DNA from: Candidatus Rokuibacteriota bacterium
Lineage (GTDB): Bacteria > Methylomirabilota > Methylomirabilia > Rokubacteriales > CSP1-6
NCBI GenBank assembly: GCA_016184365.1
Contig: JACPCW010000115.1
Location: 1 to 61,040, forward strand
Length of the DNA stretch: 61,040 bases
Direction: 5' to 3'
Shown: piece after piece, positions 7,133 to 18,555 of the stretch
How the letters are laid out: each line of letters starts with the position of its first letter
Numbering within the stretch: the first letter of the stretch is position 1
The notes under the pieces: generated by a model
Seen by the model: only the letters and a program-made list of their open reading frames with translations
Told to the model about the DNA's origin: nothing
Databases searched by the model: none
Program-made: the position numbers and the translations under genes

Positions 7133-10100
7133 ATGGCCCCTGGGACGGATGCGACGGCGGGCAGCGACGCCGAGCGCGATCGAAAGATCGCGCTCAAGTT
7201 CGCCGAGATCACGCAGATCCTCGCCACGACGCCACGGCTCGCCGCGGTGGCGCAGGGCATCGTCGACAGCGCCCGCGAGCTCTTCGCGGCCCGGTATGCG
7301 CTGCTGTTCGAGCTCGACTCGCAGTCGCGCGCCGCGACGCTCGTTGCCGGCTCGGGATCACCGCGCACGATTTTCGTACCGGGTCTGAGGCTCGCGGAGG
7401 GTCTCGGCGCCGTCGGCTTCGCGATCCGGGCCGGCACGACGATCGCATCGCCCGACCACCTCAGCGATTCCCGGTTCGTGTTTCCCGACGAGGTCCGCCG
7501 CGCGCTCGAAGCCGTGCCGTACCGCTCGGTGCTGGTCACGCCGCTCGTGGCGCGTGGCGCCGTGGTGGGCGCGCTCGCCGTCTGCGACCGCAGGGATCGC
7601 GCGTACACCGCCGACGACATCGCGCTGCTCCAGGCCTTCTCGGATCACGCCGCCGTCGGCTTCGAGACCGCGCGCCTGTTCGACGAGAGCGAGCGCCGCC
7701 GGCGAGAGGCCGAGACGCTGGCGAGTCTCACGCGGTCGCTCTCCGAGGACCTCGACGCCGACCACGCTCCGCAGCGGGTGGTCGATGCCGCCTGCCAGCT
7801 CCTGCACGCGAACACTGCCGCGCTGTACCGGGCGGAGGGGGATCCGCCGACGCTTCACCTCGTCGTCGAAGCGCATCGCGGGGCGCGGCGGATGCGGTGG
7901 CTGCCGGAGACTCCCGCCGGTCTCGGCGCCGTGGGGAAGTCGGTAACCGAAGGGCGCATCCTCGCGAGCGCCGATGTCCTCGCGGACCCCGGCCTCACGT
8001 ACTCGGACGCGATGCGCCGCGAGATCCTGGCCGACGTCGCCCGCGCGATGCTCGCGGTGCCGCTGAACGCGGCCGGCGCGACCTTCGGCGTGCTCGCCAT
8101 CGCCGATGCCGCCGGCCGCTCGTTCAGCGAGGAGGAGGTCCGGCTCGCACAGACCTTCGCGGACCACGCGGCGCTCGCGCTCCGGAACGCCCGGCTGCAC
8201 GCCGCCACGCTCACCTACGCCGGCGAGCGGGTGGCGCTGCTGCGGGCGACGCGGGCGGTGATGTCGGGCCTCGACCTGCCGGCCACGCTCGACCGCATCC
8301 TCGCCGAGGCGTCGGCGATGGCACGGACGCCGCACGTGAAGATCCACCTGCGCGACGAGCACCGGCCGGTCCTGAGGATCGCGGCGGCGATCGGTCGACC
8401 CGTCCCTCTGGGATTCGAGACTCCCCTCGGGGAGAGCTACTCCGGACGCGTGGCCACGACGGGACGCCCCCTGTTCATCGGCGACACGCAGAGCGATCCG
8501 GACAACATCTGGCTCGACCGGGACCGGGAGGCCGGAGTCGTCACGTATCTCGGTCTCCCCGTCATGCGGGCCGGCGCCGTGCTCGGCGTGCTGAGCTTCA
8601 ACACGACGTACTCCCACACGTACTCCGCCGACGACCTGGACCTGCTTCAGTCCTTCGCCGACCAGGCCGCGCTCGCCATCCACAACGCGTCGATCTACGC
8701 GCAGGTCGAGCGCGATCGGCACGTGGCCGAGATCCTCGCGGACCTGGCGCGCTCGATCAACCATTCGCTCGAGCTCGACACCGTGCTCGAGCGCATCGCC
8801 GACGCCGCCCGCGAGCTGTGCGCGACCGGTGTCGTGTGCATCACGCTCACCGACGGCGGTGGCGTCATGCGCCGGCGCTGCGCCTCGGGCGCGTGGTTCC
8901 CGCACGACGGGGTCGCGACCGAGTGCCGCATGTGGGCGGACGTCATCGAGAGGCGCCGGCCGATCCGCACCGAGCAGGCGCCGCACGACCCGCGAGGGTG
9001 CCCGATCGTCTCGGGTGCCGCCGGCCGCATCGGCGCGCAGATGGTCGTGCCGATCGTGATCCGCGACGTGGTGAAAGGCTTGCTCTGCCTCAGCCATCGC
9101 GACGCGCGGCTGTTCACCGATCGCGACGAGACGATCGTCGCGCGCCTCGCGGATCACGCCGCCATCGCGATCCAGAACGCCGAGCTGTTCGCGCGGGAGC
9201 AGCTGGCGCGGCGCGCGGCCGAGGCGTCCGAGCAGCGCTACCGCGAGCTGTTCGAGGAGGTGCCCATCGGCCTCTATCGGACGGCCGCCGACGGGACGTT
9301 TCTCGCCGCGAACAGGACACTGGCCGCCATCCTCGGCTACCCCGACGCCCAGAGCGTGCCCGGCGAATGCGCCGCCCCTATGTACGTCGAGCCGGGCGAT
9401 TGCGACCGCTGGCGCGCGACCGTCGAACGCGACGACGTCGTTCGCGGCTACGAGCTGCGGCTCCGGCGCCGTGACGGGTCGATCGTCTGGGCCGGTCTCA
9501 CCGCACACGCGGTGCGCGACGCCGCCGGACGGACGGTGGAATACGAGGGCGCCCTCGACGACATCACGGCCCGGAAAGAAGCGGAGCAGGCGCTTCACCG
9601 GAGCGAGGAGCGCTATCGCGGGATGGTCGAGGGCTCGATCCAGGGCATCCTCGTCCATCGCGACGACCGGATCCTGTTCGCCAACGATGCGGCCGCACGC
9701 CTGGTCGGCCGCGAGCGGGGCAGTGACCTGATCGGTGCCTCCGTCCTCGGGTTCGTCGTCCCCGACGAGCGGCCGCGCCTGGCCGCGCTGGCGGAACGGC
9801 GGCGTCGCGGCGAGCCCGGCGAGAGCCACTACGTGCTCGGTGTCACACGGCAAGACGGCACCGTCGTCACGCTGGAATGCGTCGTCTCGACGATCGCCTG
9901 GAACGGCGAGCCCGCGACGCTCGAGACGATCATCGACGTCACGGAATCGACGCGCGCCGTCGCCGCGCTCCGCGCGAGCGAAGACCAGGTGCGGCAGCTC
10001 CAGAAGATGGAGGCGCTCGGCCGCCTCGCGGCCGGCGTCGCTCACGACTTCAACAACCTGCTCACCGTCATCTCGGGCCGCGCGGACATCCTGCTGCGGC

Positions 10101-11122
10101 GCGAGTCCCAGAGCCCCGCGGTGCGCGCGAACGCCGGGCTGATCCGCGAGACCACGAAGCGCGCCGCCGATCTGACGCGCCAGCTCCTCGCGTTCAGCCG
10201 GAAACAGGTCCTCGACCCTCGCGTCATCGTCCTGAACGACACGGTGCGCGCCGCGGAAAAGATCCTGGCCCGGCTGATCGGCGAGGACATCGAGCTGACG
10301 ATCACGCTCGATCCGCAGGCGGGCTGCGTCACGGCGGACCCGGCCCAGCTCCAGCAGGTGATCTTCAACCTCGTGGTGAACTCGCGGGACGCCATGCCCG
10401 GCGGGGGCAAGCTGCTCATCCGGACCCGGGCGGTCACCGTCGATCACGGGCTGACGAGCCGGTTTCACCTCCGCCCGGGGCCGCACGCCGTGCTGTCCGT
10501 CGAGGACACCGGCTGCGGGATGGATGCCGCGACGCGGGATCACATCTTCGAGCCGTTCTTCACGACCAAGGAGCCGGAGCGCGGCACCGGCCTCGGGCTG
10601 TCGACGGTCTTCGGCGTCGTCCGTCAGAGCGGCGGCGATGTCCACGTGGAGAGCGAGGTCGGCGTCGGGACCACGTTCACGATCTACCTGCCGTGCGCGG
10701 GCGAGACGGCGGACGACGAGAGCGCACCGGCCGCCGCGACCCGCCGGCGCGGCACGGAGACGATCCTCCTCGTCGAGGACGAGCCGGACGTCCGCGACGT
10801 CGCGGTCGAGATGCTGGAAGAGGCCGGGTACTCGGTGCTCGTCGCCGCGAACGCCGAGGAGGCGCTGCGGCTCGCGGAGACGGGGGACGTGGACCTGCTG
10901 CTGACCGACATCATCATGCCCGGCATGAACGGCGGCGAGCTGGCCGCCGCGCTGTTCGACCGCCGTCCGAACTTCCGGCTGCTGTTCGCGTCCGGCTATA
11001 CGGACGACGTCCTCGCGCACCGCGGGCTGCTGCGCGCGCGCATCCCGCTCCTGCACAAGCCGTATTCGATGGACGAGCTCCTGGGGAAGGTGCGCGAGGT
11101 CCTGGACGCGCCCGCGACCTGA
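7133..11122 (+). CDS. Hybrid sensor histidine kinase with four GAF and two PAS domains
   Basis: A 1329-residue soluble sensor with no membrane segments. Four GAF domains occupy about residues 20-180, 200-355, 375-520 and 530-690. Two PAS domains follow at ~700-820 and ~822-940. A dimerisation/phosphoacceptor domain carries VAHDFNN with His971, then an HATPase domain (~1065-1185, with DTGCGMD and GTGLGLST). A C-terminal receiver domain has the acceptor Asp1259 in LLTDIIMPG. The multiple GAF/PAS modules suggest sensing of small molecules, redox state or gas in the cytoplasm. It precedes the molybdoenzyme operon by 84 bp on the same strand, so it could regulate or be cotranscribed with it (inference). 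No separate response regulator is nearby. A decayed paralogue lies at 18556. Confidence 0.92.
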   Translation: MAPGTDATAGSDAERDRKIALKFAEITQILATTPRLAAVAQGIVDSARELFAARYALLFELDSQSRAATLVAGSGSPRTIFVPGLRLAEGLGAVGFAIRAGTTIASPDHLSDSRFVFPDEVRRALEAVPYRSVLVTPLVARGAVVGALAVCDRRDRAYTADDIALLQAFSDHAAVGFETARLFDESERRRREAETLASLTRSLSEDLDADHAPQRVVDAACQLLHANTAALYRAEGDPPTLHLVVEAHRGARRMRWLPETPAGLGAVGKSVTEGRILASADVLADPGLTYSDAMRREILADVARAMLAVPLNAAGATFGVLAIADAAGRSFSEEEVRLAQTFADHAALALRNARLHAATLTYAGERVALLRATRAVMSGLDLPATLDRILAEASAMARTPHVKIHLRDEHRPVLRIAAAIGRPVPLGFETPLGESYSGRVATTGRPLFIGDTQSDPDNIWLDRDREAGVVTYLGLPVMRAGAVLGVLSFNTTYSHTYSADDLDLLQSFADQAALAIHNASIYAQVERDRHVAEILADLARSINHSLELDTVLERIADAARELCATGVVCITLTDGGGVMRRRCASGAWFPHDGVATECRMWADVIERRRPIRTEQAPHDPRGCPIVSGAAGRIGAQMVVPIVIRDVVKGLLCLSHRDARLFTDRDETIVARLADHAAIAIQNAELFAREQLARRAAEASEQRYRELFEEVPIGLYRTAADGTFLAANRTLAAILGYPDAQSVPGECAAPMYVEPGDCDRWRATVERDDVVRGYELRLRRRDGSIVWAGLTAHAVRDAAGRTVEYEGALDDITARKEAEQALHRSEERYRGMVEGSIQGILVHRDDRILFANDAAARLVGRERGSDLIGASVLGFVVPDERPRLAALAERRRRGEPGESHYVLGVTRQDGTVVTLECVVSTIAWNGEPATLETIIDVTESTRAVAALRASEDQVRQLQKMEALGRLAAGVAHDFNNLLTVISGRADILLRRESQSPAVRANAGLIRETTKRAADLTRQLLAFSRKQVLDPRVIVLNDTVRAAEKILARLIGEDIELTITLDPQAGCVTADPAQLQQVIFNLVVNSRDAMPGGGKLLIRTRAVTVDHGLTSRFHLRPGPHAVLSVEDTGCGMDAATRDHIFEPFFTTKEPERGTGLGLSTVFGVVRQSGGDVHVESEVGVGTTFTIYLPCAGETADDESAPAAATRRRGTETILLVEDEPDVRDVAVEMLEEAGYSVLVAANAEEALRLAETGDVDLLLTDIIMPGMNGGELAAALFDRRPNFRLLFASGYTDDVLAHRGLLRARIPLLHKPYSMDELLGKVREVLDAPAT

Positions 11123-11206
11123 CGCCCGTCATAACGCCCGCCCCCGCCGCCGTCCACGATGGACGCGGCGGGGAAGCCACCCGGATCGCCGCCGGAGGAG
11201 AACCGA

Positions 11207-14200
11207 ATGGAGCGACGTGGGTTCCTGAAGCTCGCCGCGATGGCCGGGCTCGGCGTGGCCGCCGACCCTCGCGATCTGTTCGCGCAGTATCGCGTGCTCG
11301 CACCCGTGAAGGTCGCCAACCCGTTCGACGAGTACCCGAACCGCGACTGGGAGCGGCTGTACCGCGACATCTACCGCCACGACCGCACGTTCACGTTCCT
11401 CTGCGCGCCGAACGACACGCACAACTGCCTGCTGCGCGGCTTCGTGAAGAACAACATCCTCGTGCGCATCGAGCCGACGTACGGCTACGGCAAGGCGACC
11501 GATCTCTCGGGCCACCGCGCCTCGCATCGCTGGGACCCGCGGTGCTGCCAGAAGGGGCTCGTGCTCGGCCGCCGGCTCTACGGCGACCGGCGCGTGAAGG
11601 GCGCCTTCGTGCGCAAGGGATTCAAGGCATGGGTCGAGAAGGGCTTCCCGCGCGACCCGGCCACCGGCAAGGCGCCGGCCGACCTCATGAAGCGCGGCTG
11701 GGACGGCTTCGTGCGGATGCCGTTCGCCGACGCGCACGCGCTCCACGCGAAGGCGCTCGCGAACATCGCGACGACGTACTCCGGCGACACCGGAAAGAAA
11801 TACCTGCTCGCCCAGGGCTACGACGCCGCGATGGTCGACGCGGCGGGCGGAAGCGGCGTGCGGACGCTGAAAGTCCGCGGCGGCATGGCCAAGCTCGGCG
11901 TCACGCGCATCGTCGGCACCTACCGCTTCGGCAACATGTTGGCGCTCCTCGACAGCCACGTTCGCAAGGTCGGCCCGGACCGTGCGCTCGGCGCCGGCTT
12001 CTGGGACTCGTACTCGTGGCACACCGACCTGCCGCCCGGGCATCCGATGGTGCACGGCGACCAGACGTCGGACTGGGAGCTGTTCGCGGCCGAGCACGCG
12101 AACCTCCTGCTCGTGTGGGGCATGAACTGGATCACGACGAAGATGCCCGACAGCCACTGGATGACGGAGGCGCGGCTCAAGGGCACGAAGGTCGTCGTCA
12201 TCACCGTCGAGTACAGCGCGACCGCCAACAAGGGCGACGAAGTCCTCGTGATCCGCCCCGGCACCGATCCCGCGCTCGCGCTCGGCGTGGCCGGCGTGAT
12301 CATGAAGGAGAAGCTCTACGACGAAGCGTTCGTGAAGCGCTTCACCGACCTGCCGCAGCTCGTCCGCCTCGACACGCTGGCGCCGCTGCTCGCGCGCGAC
12401 GTGTTCCCCGGCCACAAGGAGGCGACGCTCTCCAACTGGACGACGGTCCTGCCGACGGGCCAGGCGGCAGCGCCGGCCGCGGCGCAGAACGGCATGCAGA
12501 TCCCCGAGGCGATGCGTTCCGAGTTCGCGGATTCCGTCATGTGGGACGCGAAGACCGGCCAGCCCGTCGCCATCTCGCACGACGACGTCGGCGACCGCTT
12601 CACCGCGAAGAACATCGACCCGGCGCTCGAAGGCACGTTCGACGTGAGGCTCGCGAACGGGCAGACCGTGAAGGCGCGCACGGTCTTCGACCTCACCCGC
12701 CAGTACGTGACCGAGACGCTGACGCCCGAGGCGGTGTCGAAGATCACCTGGGCGCCGGCCGACGCGATCGTCGCGCTCGCACGGGACGTGGCGAAGCAGG
12801 CGGGCAAGACCCTGTTCGCCGTCGGGATGGGGCCGAACCAGTTCTTCAACAACGACCTGAAGGACCGCGCCATCTTCCTCGTCGCGGCGCTGACGGGCTC
12901 GATCGGGCGGATGGGCGGCAACGTCGGCTCGTACGCGGGCAACTATCGCCTGTCGATGTTCACGGGCGTGCCGCGGTACGCGACGGAAGACCCGTTCAAC
13001 ACGCAGCTCGCGGCGGACGGTCCCGTCGCCGTGAAGGGCTACGGGCGCTACGAGTCGCTCCACTACTACGCCGCGGGGGAAGTGATCCATCGCGAGGGCA
13101 CCAAGCAGTTCACGGAGGGCGCCCACGTCCCGACGCCGACGAAGGCGATCTGGCTGTCGAACTCGAACTCGCAGATCGCGAACACGAAGTACCACTACAA
13201 CGTCGTCTTCAACACCCTGCCCCGGCAGGAGTGCGTCGCGATCAACGAGTGGTGGTGGTCGGGCTCGTGCGAGTACGCCGACGTCGTGTACGGCGTGGAC
13301 TCGTGGATGGAGCTCAAGTACCCGGACCTGACCGCGTCGAACACGAACCCGTTCATCCAGGTCTTCCCCCGCACGCCGCTGCGCCGCACGTTCGGCACGG
13401 TGAGCGACCTCGACACGTACCTGGGCGTCGCGGACGCGCTCGGCAGGCTGACGGGCGATGCGCGGTTCGGCGACTACTGGAAGTTCGTGCGCGACAACCG
13501 CGTCGAGGTCTACCTCCAGCGCATCCTCGACGCGAGCGCGATGGCGAAGGGCTACGACATCCGCGACCTCGAAGCGCTGGCGGCCCAGGGCATCCCCGCG
13601 CTGATGAACTCGCGGACGTACCCGCGCACCTTCTCCTGGGAGCAGGTGCACGAGTCGAAGCCCTGGTACACGAGGACCGGGCGGCTCGAGTTCTATCGCG
13701 GCGAGCCCGAGTTCCTCGAGGCCGGCGAGAACCTCGTCGTCTATCGCGAGCCGGTCGACTCGACGTTCTACGACCCGAACGCGATCATCGCGCGGCCGCA
13801 CCCGGCGATCCGGCCGAAGACGCCGGAGGACTACGGCTTCAAGCGCGACCAGCGCGACTGGTCGGCGCGGCAGGGCCGCAACGTCGTCCTCACGCCGGAG
13901 GAGCTGCTGAAGACCCAGCACCCGCTCGTGCCCGCCGGCTACGCCAGCGTGTTCCACACGCCGAAGTACCGCCACGGCTCGCACACGACGCCGATCGACA
14001 CGGACATCATGTCGAACTTCTTCGGCCCGTTCGGCGACATGTACCGACGCGACAAGCGATCACCACACGTGGGTGAGGCCTACGTCGACATCAACCCGGA
14101 AGATGCGCGGGCGATGGGCGTGAACGACGGCGACTACGTCTGGGTCGACGGCGATCCCCAGGACAACCCGTTCAAGGGCTGGCAGGACAAGGGCCGCGAG

Positions 14201-14671
14201 GCCGAGGCCCACATCGCGCGCCTGCTCTGCCGCGCGCGGTACTACCCGGGCACGCCGAAGGGCATCATGCGCATGTGGCACAACGGCTACATGGCGACGC
14301 CGGGCTCCGTGAAGGGGCACGAGTCGCGGCCCGACGGCCTCGCGAAGAATCCCGAGACGAACTACCAGGCGTTCTTCCGCTACGGCTCGCACCAGAGCCT
14401 GACGCGGTCCTGGCTCAAGCCGACGCACCAGACGCAGACGCTCGTCACGCGCCGGCACTTCACGCACGAGATGACGAAGGGCTTCCAGGCCGACGTGCAC
14501 TGCGTGACCGGCGCGCCGCGCGAGGCGATGTGCCGCGTGCTCAAGGCCGAAGACGGCGGGATCGGCGGCACGGGGCTCTGGCGCCCCGTCACGCTCGGGC
14601 TGCGTCCGACCAACGAGCGCGCTTCGATGAAGCAGTACCTCGGCGGCGGCTTCGTCGTCAGGAAGGCCTGA
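11207..14671 (+). CDS. nxrA: Type II DMSO-reductase-family molybdoenzyme alpha subunit, NxrA/NarG-like
   Basis: A 1154-residue catalytic subunit. The N terminus has a Tat-type [13 protein letters not shown] signal, so the complex should be exported folded. The [4Fe-4S]-binding region reads [11 protein letters not shown] followed by LLRGFVKNN, and DPRCCQKGL follows. This layout is the one I associate with periplasmic nitrite oxidoreductase and related type II enzymes (Nitrospira/anammox type) rather than cytoplasmic Nar[19 protein letters not shown] and [16 protein letters not shown] are further family-like segments. The ATG at 11207 is chosen for GGAGGAG six bases upstream and for placing the Tat motif at the N terminus. 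The reaction may be nitrite oxidation, nitrate reduction, or another oxyanion or hydroxylation reaction; sequence alone does not decide. Confidence 0.8.
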   Translation: MERRGFLKLAAMAGLGVAADPRDLFAQYRVLAPVKVANPFDEYPNRDWERLYRDIYRHDRTFTFLCAPNDTHNCLLRGFVKNNILVRIEPTYGYGKATDLSGHRASHRWDPRCCQKGLVLGRRLYGDRRVKGAFVRKGFKAWVEKGFPRDPATGKAPADLMKRGWDGFVRMPFADAHALHAKALANIATTYSGDTGKKYLLAQGYDAAMVDAAGGSGVRTLKVRGGMAKLGVTRIVGTYRFGNMLALLDSHVRKVGPDRALGAGFWDSYSWHTDLPPGHPMVHGDQTSDWELFAAEHANLLLVWGMNWITTKMPDSHWMTEARLKGTKVVVITVEYSATANKGDEVLVIRPGTDPALALGVAGVIMKEKLYDEAFVKRFTDLPQLVRLDTLAPLLARDVFPGHKEATLSNWTTVLPTGQAAAPAAAQNGMQIPEAMRSEFADSVMWDAKTGQPVAISHDDVGDRFTAKNIDPALEGTFDVRLANGQTVKARTVFDLTRQYVTETLTPEAVSKITWAPADAIVALARDVAKQAGKTLFAVGMGPNQFFNNDLKDRAIFLVAALTGSIGRMGGNVGSYAGNYRLSMFTGVPRYATEDPFNTQLAADGPVAVKGYGRYESLHYYAAGEVIHREGTKQFTEGAHVPTPTKAIWLSNSNSQIANTKYHYNVVFNTLPRQECVAINEWWWSGSCEYADVVYGVDSWMELKYPDLTASNTNPFIQVFPRTPLRRTFGTVSDLDTYLGVADALGRLTGDARFGDYWKFVRDNRVEVYLQRILDASAMAKGYDIRDLEALAAQGIPALMNSRTYPRTFSWEQVHESKPWYTRTGRLEFYRGEPEFLEAGENLVVYREPVDSTFYDPNAIIARPHPAIRPKTPEDYGFKRDQRDWSARQGRNVVLTPEELLKTQHPLVPAGYASVFHTPKYRHGSHTTPIDTDIMSNFFGPFGDMYRRDKRSPHVGEAYVDINPEDARAMGVNDGDYVWVDGDPQDNPFKGWQDKGREAEAHIARLLCRARYYPGTPKGIMRMWHNGYMATPGSVKGHESRPDGLAKNPETNYQAFFRYGSHQSLTRSWLKPTHQTQTLVTRRHFTHEMTKGFQADVHCVTGAPREAMCRVLKAEDGGIGGTGLWRPVTLGLRPTNERASMKQYLGGGFVVRKA

Positions 14672-14684
14672 GAGGAGGACCGCG

Positions 14685-15812
<1,128 letters not shown>

Positions 15813-15826
15813 GCCGCGAGGACACC

Positions 15827-16753
15827 ATGCAGACGACGGCGCGCACCTTCCGGACGTTCGCGGCGATCGCGATCGCGGCGGTCATGACCACGACCGCGGC
15901 CGTGACCGCGCTCGCGCAGCCCCCGAAACCCGCCGCGCCGGCGAAGCCGGCGACCGCCAGGCCGAGCGTACGGGCGCCGGCGACGACGATCACGGCGGTC
16001 CGCGTCCCCGGGACCGGACCCATCAACGACGCCTTCGGCAAGCACTGGGCGGGCGCGCGCCCGATGAAGGTCGCGATGCTCCCGCAGAGCGTGACGCTGC
16101 CGCACAACCCGGCGCCCGCGGTCACCGGGCTGACCGTGCGCGCCGTGCACAACGGCACGTGGGTCGCCTTCCTGATCGAGTGGAAGGACGACACGGTGTC
16201 CGACAAGATCGTCCTCGACAACTTCGGCGACCAGGTCGCCATCCAGCTGCCGATCGACACGAAGGCGGCGCCGCCGTCGCCGATGATGGGCAATCCCGGC
16301 GGCCGCGTGAACATCATCCAGTGGCGCGCGGCGTTCCAGCACGACATCGACAAGGGCCCGCCGACGACGAAGTCGCTCTATCCGAACTCGTGGGCCGACG
16401 TGTACCCGGACGAGGTCCTCAGCGCGAACGACGCGCGGCCGTACAGCGGCGCGCTCGGTCTCGAGAACCCGATCTCGCGCGGCCGCGCCACGCCGGTGCT
16501 GGACCAGTTCGCCGAGGGCTGGGGATCGATGACCGTGAAGCCCGACCAGCACGCGCTCGGCAGCGGCGTGCACCGAAACGGCGCGTGGCACGTCGTGATC
16601 ACGCGGCCGATGGCGTCCGACGACCAGAACGCGCCGCGCCTGGTCCCGGGCGACCGGACCGTGGCCGCGTTCGCCGTGTGGGAAGGCGGCGCGCGCGAGG
16701 TCGGCGCGCGCAAGGCGTGGTCGGCGTGGATCCCCGTGGTGGTGGCGCGATGA
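15827..16753 (+). CDS. nxrC: Heme-binding gamma subunit (EB_dh type) of the molybdoenzyme
   Basis: A 308-residue exported protein with a long signal peptide (residues ~8-30, ending near ALAQ) and a Pro/Ala-rich linker. The mature part fits the EB_dh/NxrC-type beta-sandwich that binds heme b in ethylbenzene dehydrogenase, chlorate reductase and related enzymes (WVAFLIEWKDDTVSD, GRVNIIQWRAAFQHDID, FAVWEGG near the end). No CxxCH is present, so heme b is expected. It passes electrons from NxrB to a periplasmic acceptor. The ATG at 15827 is preferred; an in-frame GTG at 15809 overlapping the nxrB stop is an alternative. Confidence 0.8.
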   Translation: MQTTARTFRTFAAIAIAAVMTTTAAVTALAQPPKPAAPAKPATARPSVRAPATTITAVRVPGTGPINDAFGKHWAGARPMKVAMLPQSVTLPHNPAPAVTGLTVRAVHNGTWVAFLIEWKDDTVSDKIVLDNFGDQVAIQLPIDTKAAPPSPMMGNPGGRVNIIQWRAAFQHDIDKGPPTTKSLYPNSWADVYPDEVLSANDARPYSGALGLENPISRGRATPVLDQFAEGWGSMTVKPDQHALGSGVHRNGAWHVVITRPMASDDQNAPRLVPGDRTVAAFAVWEGGAREVGARKAWSAWIPVVVAR

Positions 16754-17457
16754 TCGCGGTGGCGTCGACGCTGGAGCGCGCCGGGATCTATCGCGTGCTC
16801 GGCGGCGCGTTCGCGTATCCGACGGCCGAGCGCGTCGGCGAGCTCGCGCGCGCCGCGGCGACGATCGCCGTCAACGCGCCGGCCGGCGCCGTCCGCGACG
16901 CCCTCGCGAGCTTCGCCGTCGCGGCGTACGACACGAACGCCGACGTCGCCGGCGGCGAGTACGTCTTTCTCTTCGACCGCGAGGTGCGCTGTCCCGCGTA
17001 CGAGGGCGCGTGGGGCGACGGCAGCCAGGTGGCGGGCCGGGTCACCCGCCTCGCCGACATCGCCGGCTTCTATCGCGCGTTCGGCCTGGAAGCCGCGGGC
17101 GCGCAACCCGAGAGCGAGGACCACCTGGTGGCCGAGCTCGAGTTCATGTCGGCGCTGGCGATGAAGGAAGCGTGGGCGGTCGACGTCGGCCAGCACGAGA
17201 ACACCGCGATCACGCGCGACGCCGAGGCGAAGTTCATGACCGACCATCTCGGCCGCTGGGCGGCGGGATTCGCCGACGAGGTGGCGGCGGCCACCGCCCT
17301 GCCGTACTACGCGGCGGCCGCCGTGCTGCTCCGCGAGTGGATGCGCGCCGAGCTCGCGACGCTCGGCGCGACGCCGGACGCGATCGGGCCGCGCTCCGGT
17401 GTCGATCCCGTCCAGGCCGAGACGTTCGCGTGTCCGATGGCGCCGGACGCCGGCTAG
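16750..17457 (+). CDS. TorD/NarJ-like molybdoenzyme maturation chaperone
   Basis: A 235-residue, mostly helical cytoplasmic protein. The family hallmarks are visible: an N-terminal helix ERAGIYRVLGGAFAYPT, the central acidic EYVFLFDREVRCPAYEGAW, and the C-terminal DHLGRWAAGFADEV helix. TorD-family chaperones bind the apo-alpha subunit and its Tat signal during cofactor insertion. It overlaps the gamma-subunit stop by 4 bp (ATGA), fitting a dedicated role for this enzyme. Confidence 0.85.
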   Translation: MIAVASTLERAGIYRVLGGAFAYPTAERVGELARAAATIAVNAPAGAVRDALASFAVAAYDTNADVAGGEYVFLFDREVRCPAYEGAWGDGSQVAGRVTRLADIAGFYRAFGLEAAGAQPESEDHLVAELEFMSALAMKEAWAVDVGQHENTAITRDAEAKFMTDHLGRWAAGFADEVAAATALPYYAAAAVLLREWMRAELATLGATPDAIGPRSGVDPVQAETFACPMAPDAG

Positions 17458-17487
17458 CGAACCTCGCGGAATTGGTCGACGGCCCCG
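17446..17487. repeat. ~42-bp repeat, copy 1 (other copy at 26475)
   Basis: The end of the chaperone gene and the bases after it match 26475-26516 closely. The core CTCGCGGAATTGGTYGACGG is shared, with CCGGCTA and GACG also conserved to its left. Both copies lie at the 3' end of a gene. They may be remnant ends of a mobile element. Confidence 0.5.
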
Positions 17488-17586
17488 GGCTGGGGGTGCC
17501 TCCGGGAATCCGTTTGGAGCGAGCAGCCCGTCGGACGCAGCCCATCGAGAGCGTTCCGCAGCGTCTCGACGCCGGCGGAGATGCGC

Positions 17587-17862
17587 TTAGCGCGTCGGAG
17601 GAAACGCGCCGAGGCCGAGACAGCCCTTGTCGCAGCGCACCTGGGTCGGCGGCGCGAAGATTGAGCACGCCGACACCTCGACGGGCGTCGCGTCCCACGC
17701 CGACTCCACGAAATCGACGTCGACGTTCCGGCCGCGGAACGGACACCAGAACGCCCGGTGATACGGGCGCACGCCCCCGATCCACCGCGAGCCGCGAGCC
17801 AGCACGACGGCGAGGATGAGCCCGACGGTCATGACGATGAGCACCGGCCACAGGAGTTCCAT
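17587..17862 (-). CDS. Small single-helix membrane protein with Cys-rich tail
   Basis: A 91-residue protein of unrecognised family. Residues ~4-22 form a membrane helix, followed by basic residues and FWCPFRGRNVDVDF, then two more cysteines in VRCDKGCLGL. The Cys pairs could bind metal or form disulfides. It sits just downstream of the universal stress protein on the same strand, with a short gap, so the two may be cotranscribed. Codon composition matches its neighbours. Confidence 0.6.
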   Translation of the reverse strand: MELLWPVLIVMTVGLILAVVLARGSRWIGGVRPYHRAFWCPFRGRNVDVDFVESAWDATPVEVSACSIFAPPTQVRCDKGCLGLGAFPPTR

Positions 17863-17887
17863 AGTCGCCCCTCCCCTCGACGGCCCG

Positions 17888-18352
17888 TCAGGCCGTCCGC
17901 TTCAGTGTCTGCGGCTCGGTGATCCGCGGCCGCACCGTCAGCACCGGACACGGCGCCAGCCGCACCACGCGCTCGGCGACGCTGCCCATCAGCAGGCGGT
18001 CGAGCCCGGTCCGGCCGTGCGTGCCCAGGACGAGCATGTCCGCGCGCTCGTCGCGCGCGGCGTCGACGATCTGGTCGAACGGCACACCGACGCGCAGCAC
18101 CGATCGCGCCGGCACACCGCGCTGTCCGGCCGCCGCCACGCGCGCCGCGAGCGTGTCCTCGGCCCAGCGCCGCTGCGCGTCGTACACGCGCTGCGCGTCG
18201 GTCACCGCGAACGCCACTCCTCTGTAGAGCATCGCCTCGGCGCTGACGTGCACGTACACGAGCTCGGCGCCGAGCGCGCCGGCGAGCTCGAGCGCCTGCT
18301 GCTCGGCCGCCTGGCCGGCTTCGGAGAAATCGGTCGCGCAGAGGATCTTCAT
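17888..18352 (-). CDS. Universal stress protein, UspA family
   Basis: A 154-residue single-domain UspA protein starting MKILCATDFSEAG. The ATP-binding signature G-x2-G-x9-G-S is present in GTHGRTGLDRLLMGSVAERV, ending PCPVLTVRP. Such proteins act in the cytoplasm in stress endurance. The start at 18352 is chosen because the family fold begins there; the upstream extension is Arg/Pro-rich and lacks family residues. Confidence 0.9.
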   Translation of the reverse strand: MKILCATDFSEAGQAAEQQALELAGALGAELVYVHVSAEAMLYRGVAFAVTDAQRVYDAQRRWAEDTLAARVAAAGQRGVPARSVLRVGVPFDQIVDAARDERADMLVLGTHGRTGLDRLLMGSVAERVVRLAPCPVLTVRPRITEPQTLKRTA

Positions 18353-18555
18353 GGCTGTCCTCCCGCACCGGTTTCCTGCAAGGCGGGTGCCCGTCGCATT
18401 TGGTTGAATTGGCGCTGACATAGCGACCGAGGTGGGGCGCGGGGTCACGGCCTGTCGAGGCGCGGACGCCTCACCGGGCCGCAGGTCGTCGCGGCAACTA
18501 CCCGGAAATGCTCCTTTCTGGCTGCGGCACGCCCGTTGCCTCACGTCGGACCCGC

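Noticed and set aside
11129..13984. A 951-codon minus-strand open frame opposite the alpha subunit
   Set aside because: Composition (Val/Arg/His-rich, no motifs) and perfect overlap with a conserved gene mark it as a shadow.
9877..14076. A very long plus-strand open frame (about 1400 codons) across the kinase end and the molybdoenzyme alpha gene
   Set aside because: Its translation is Arg/Gly/Pro-rich and lacks any domain; it is an out-of-frame shadow of two well-supported genes in GC-rich DNA.
18353..18555. Search for an RNA gene or small gene between usp and the kinase relic
   Set aside because: No tRNA-like fold, family motif or convincing start was found; it is taken as a divergent promoter region.
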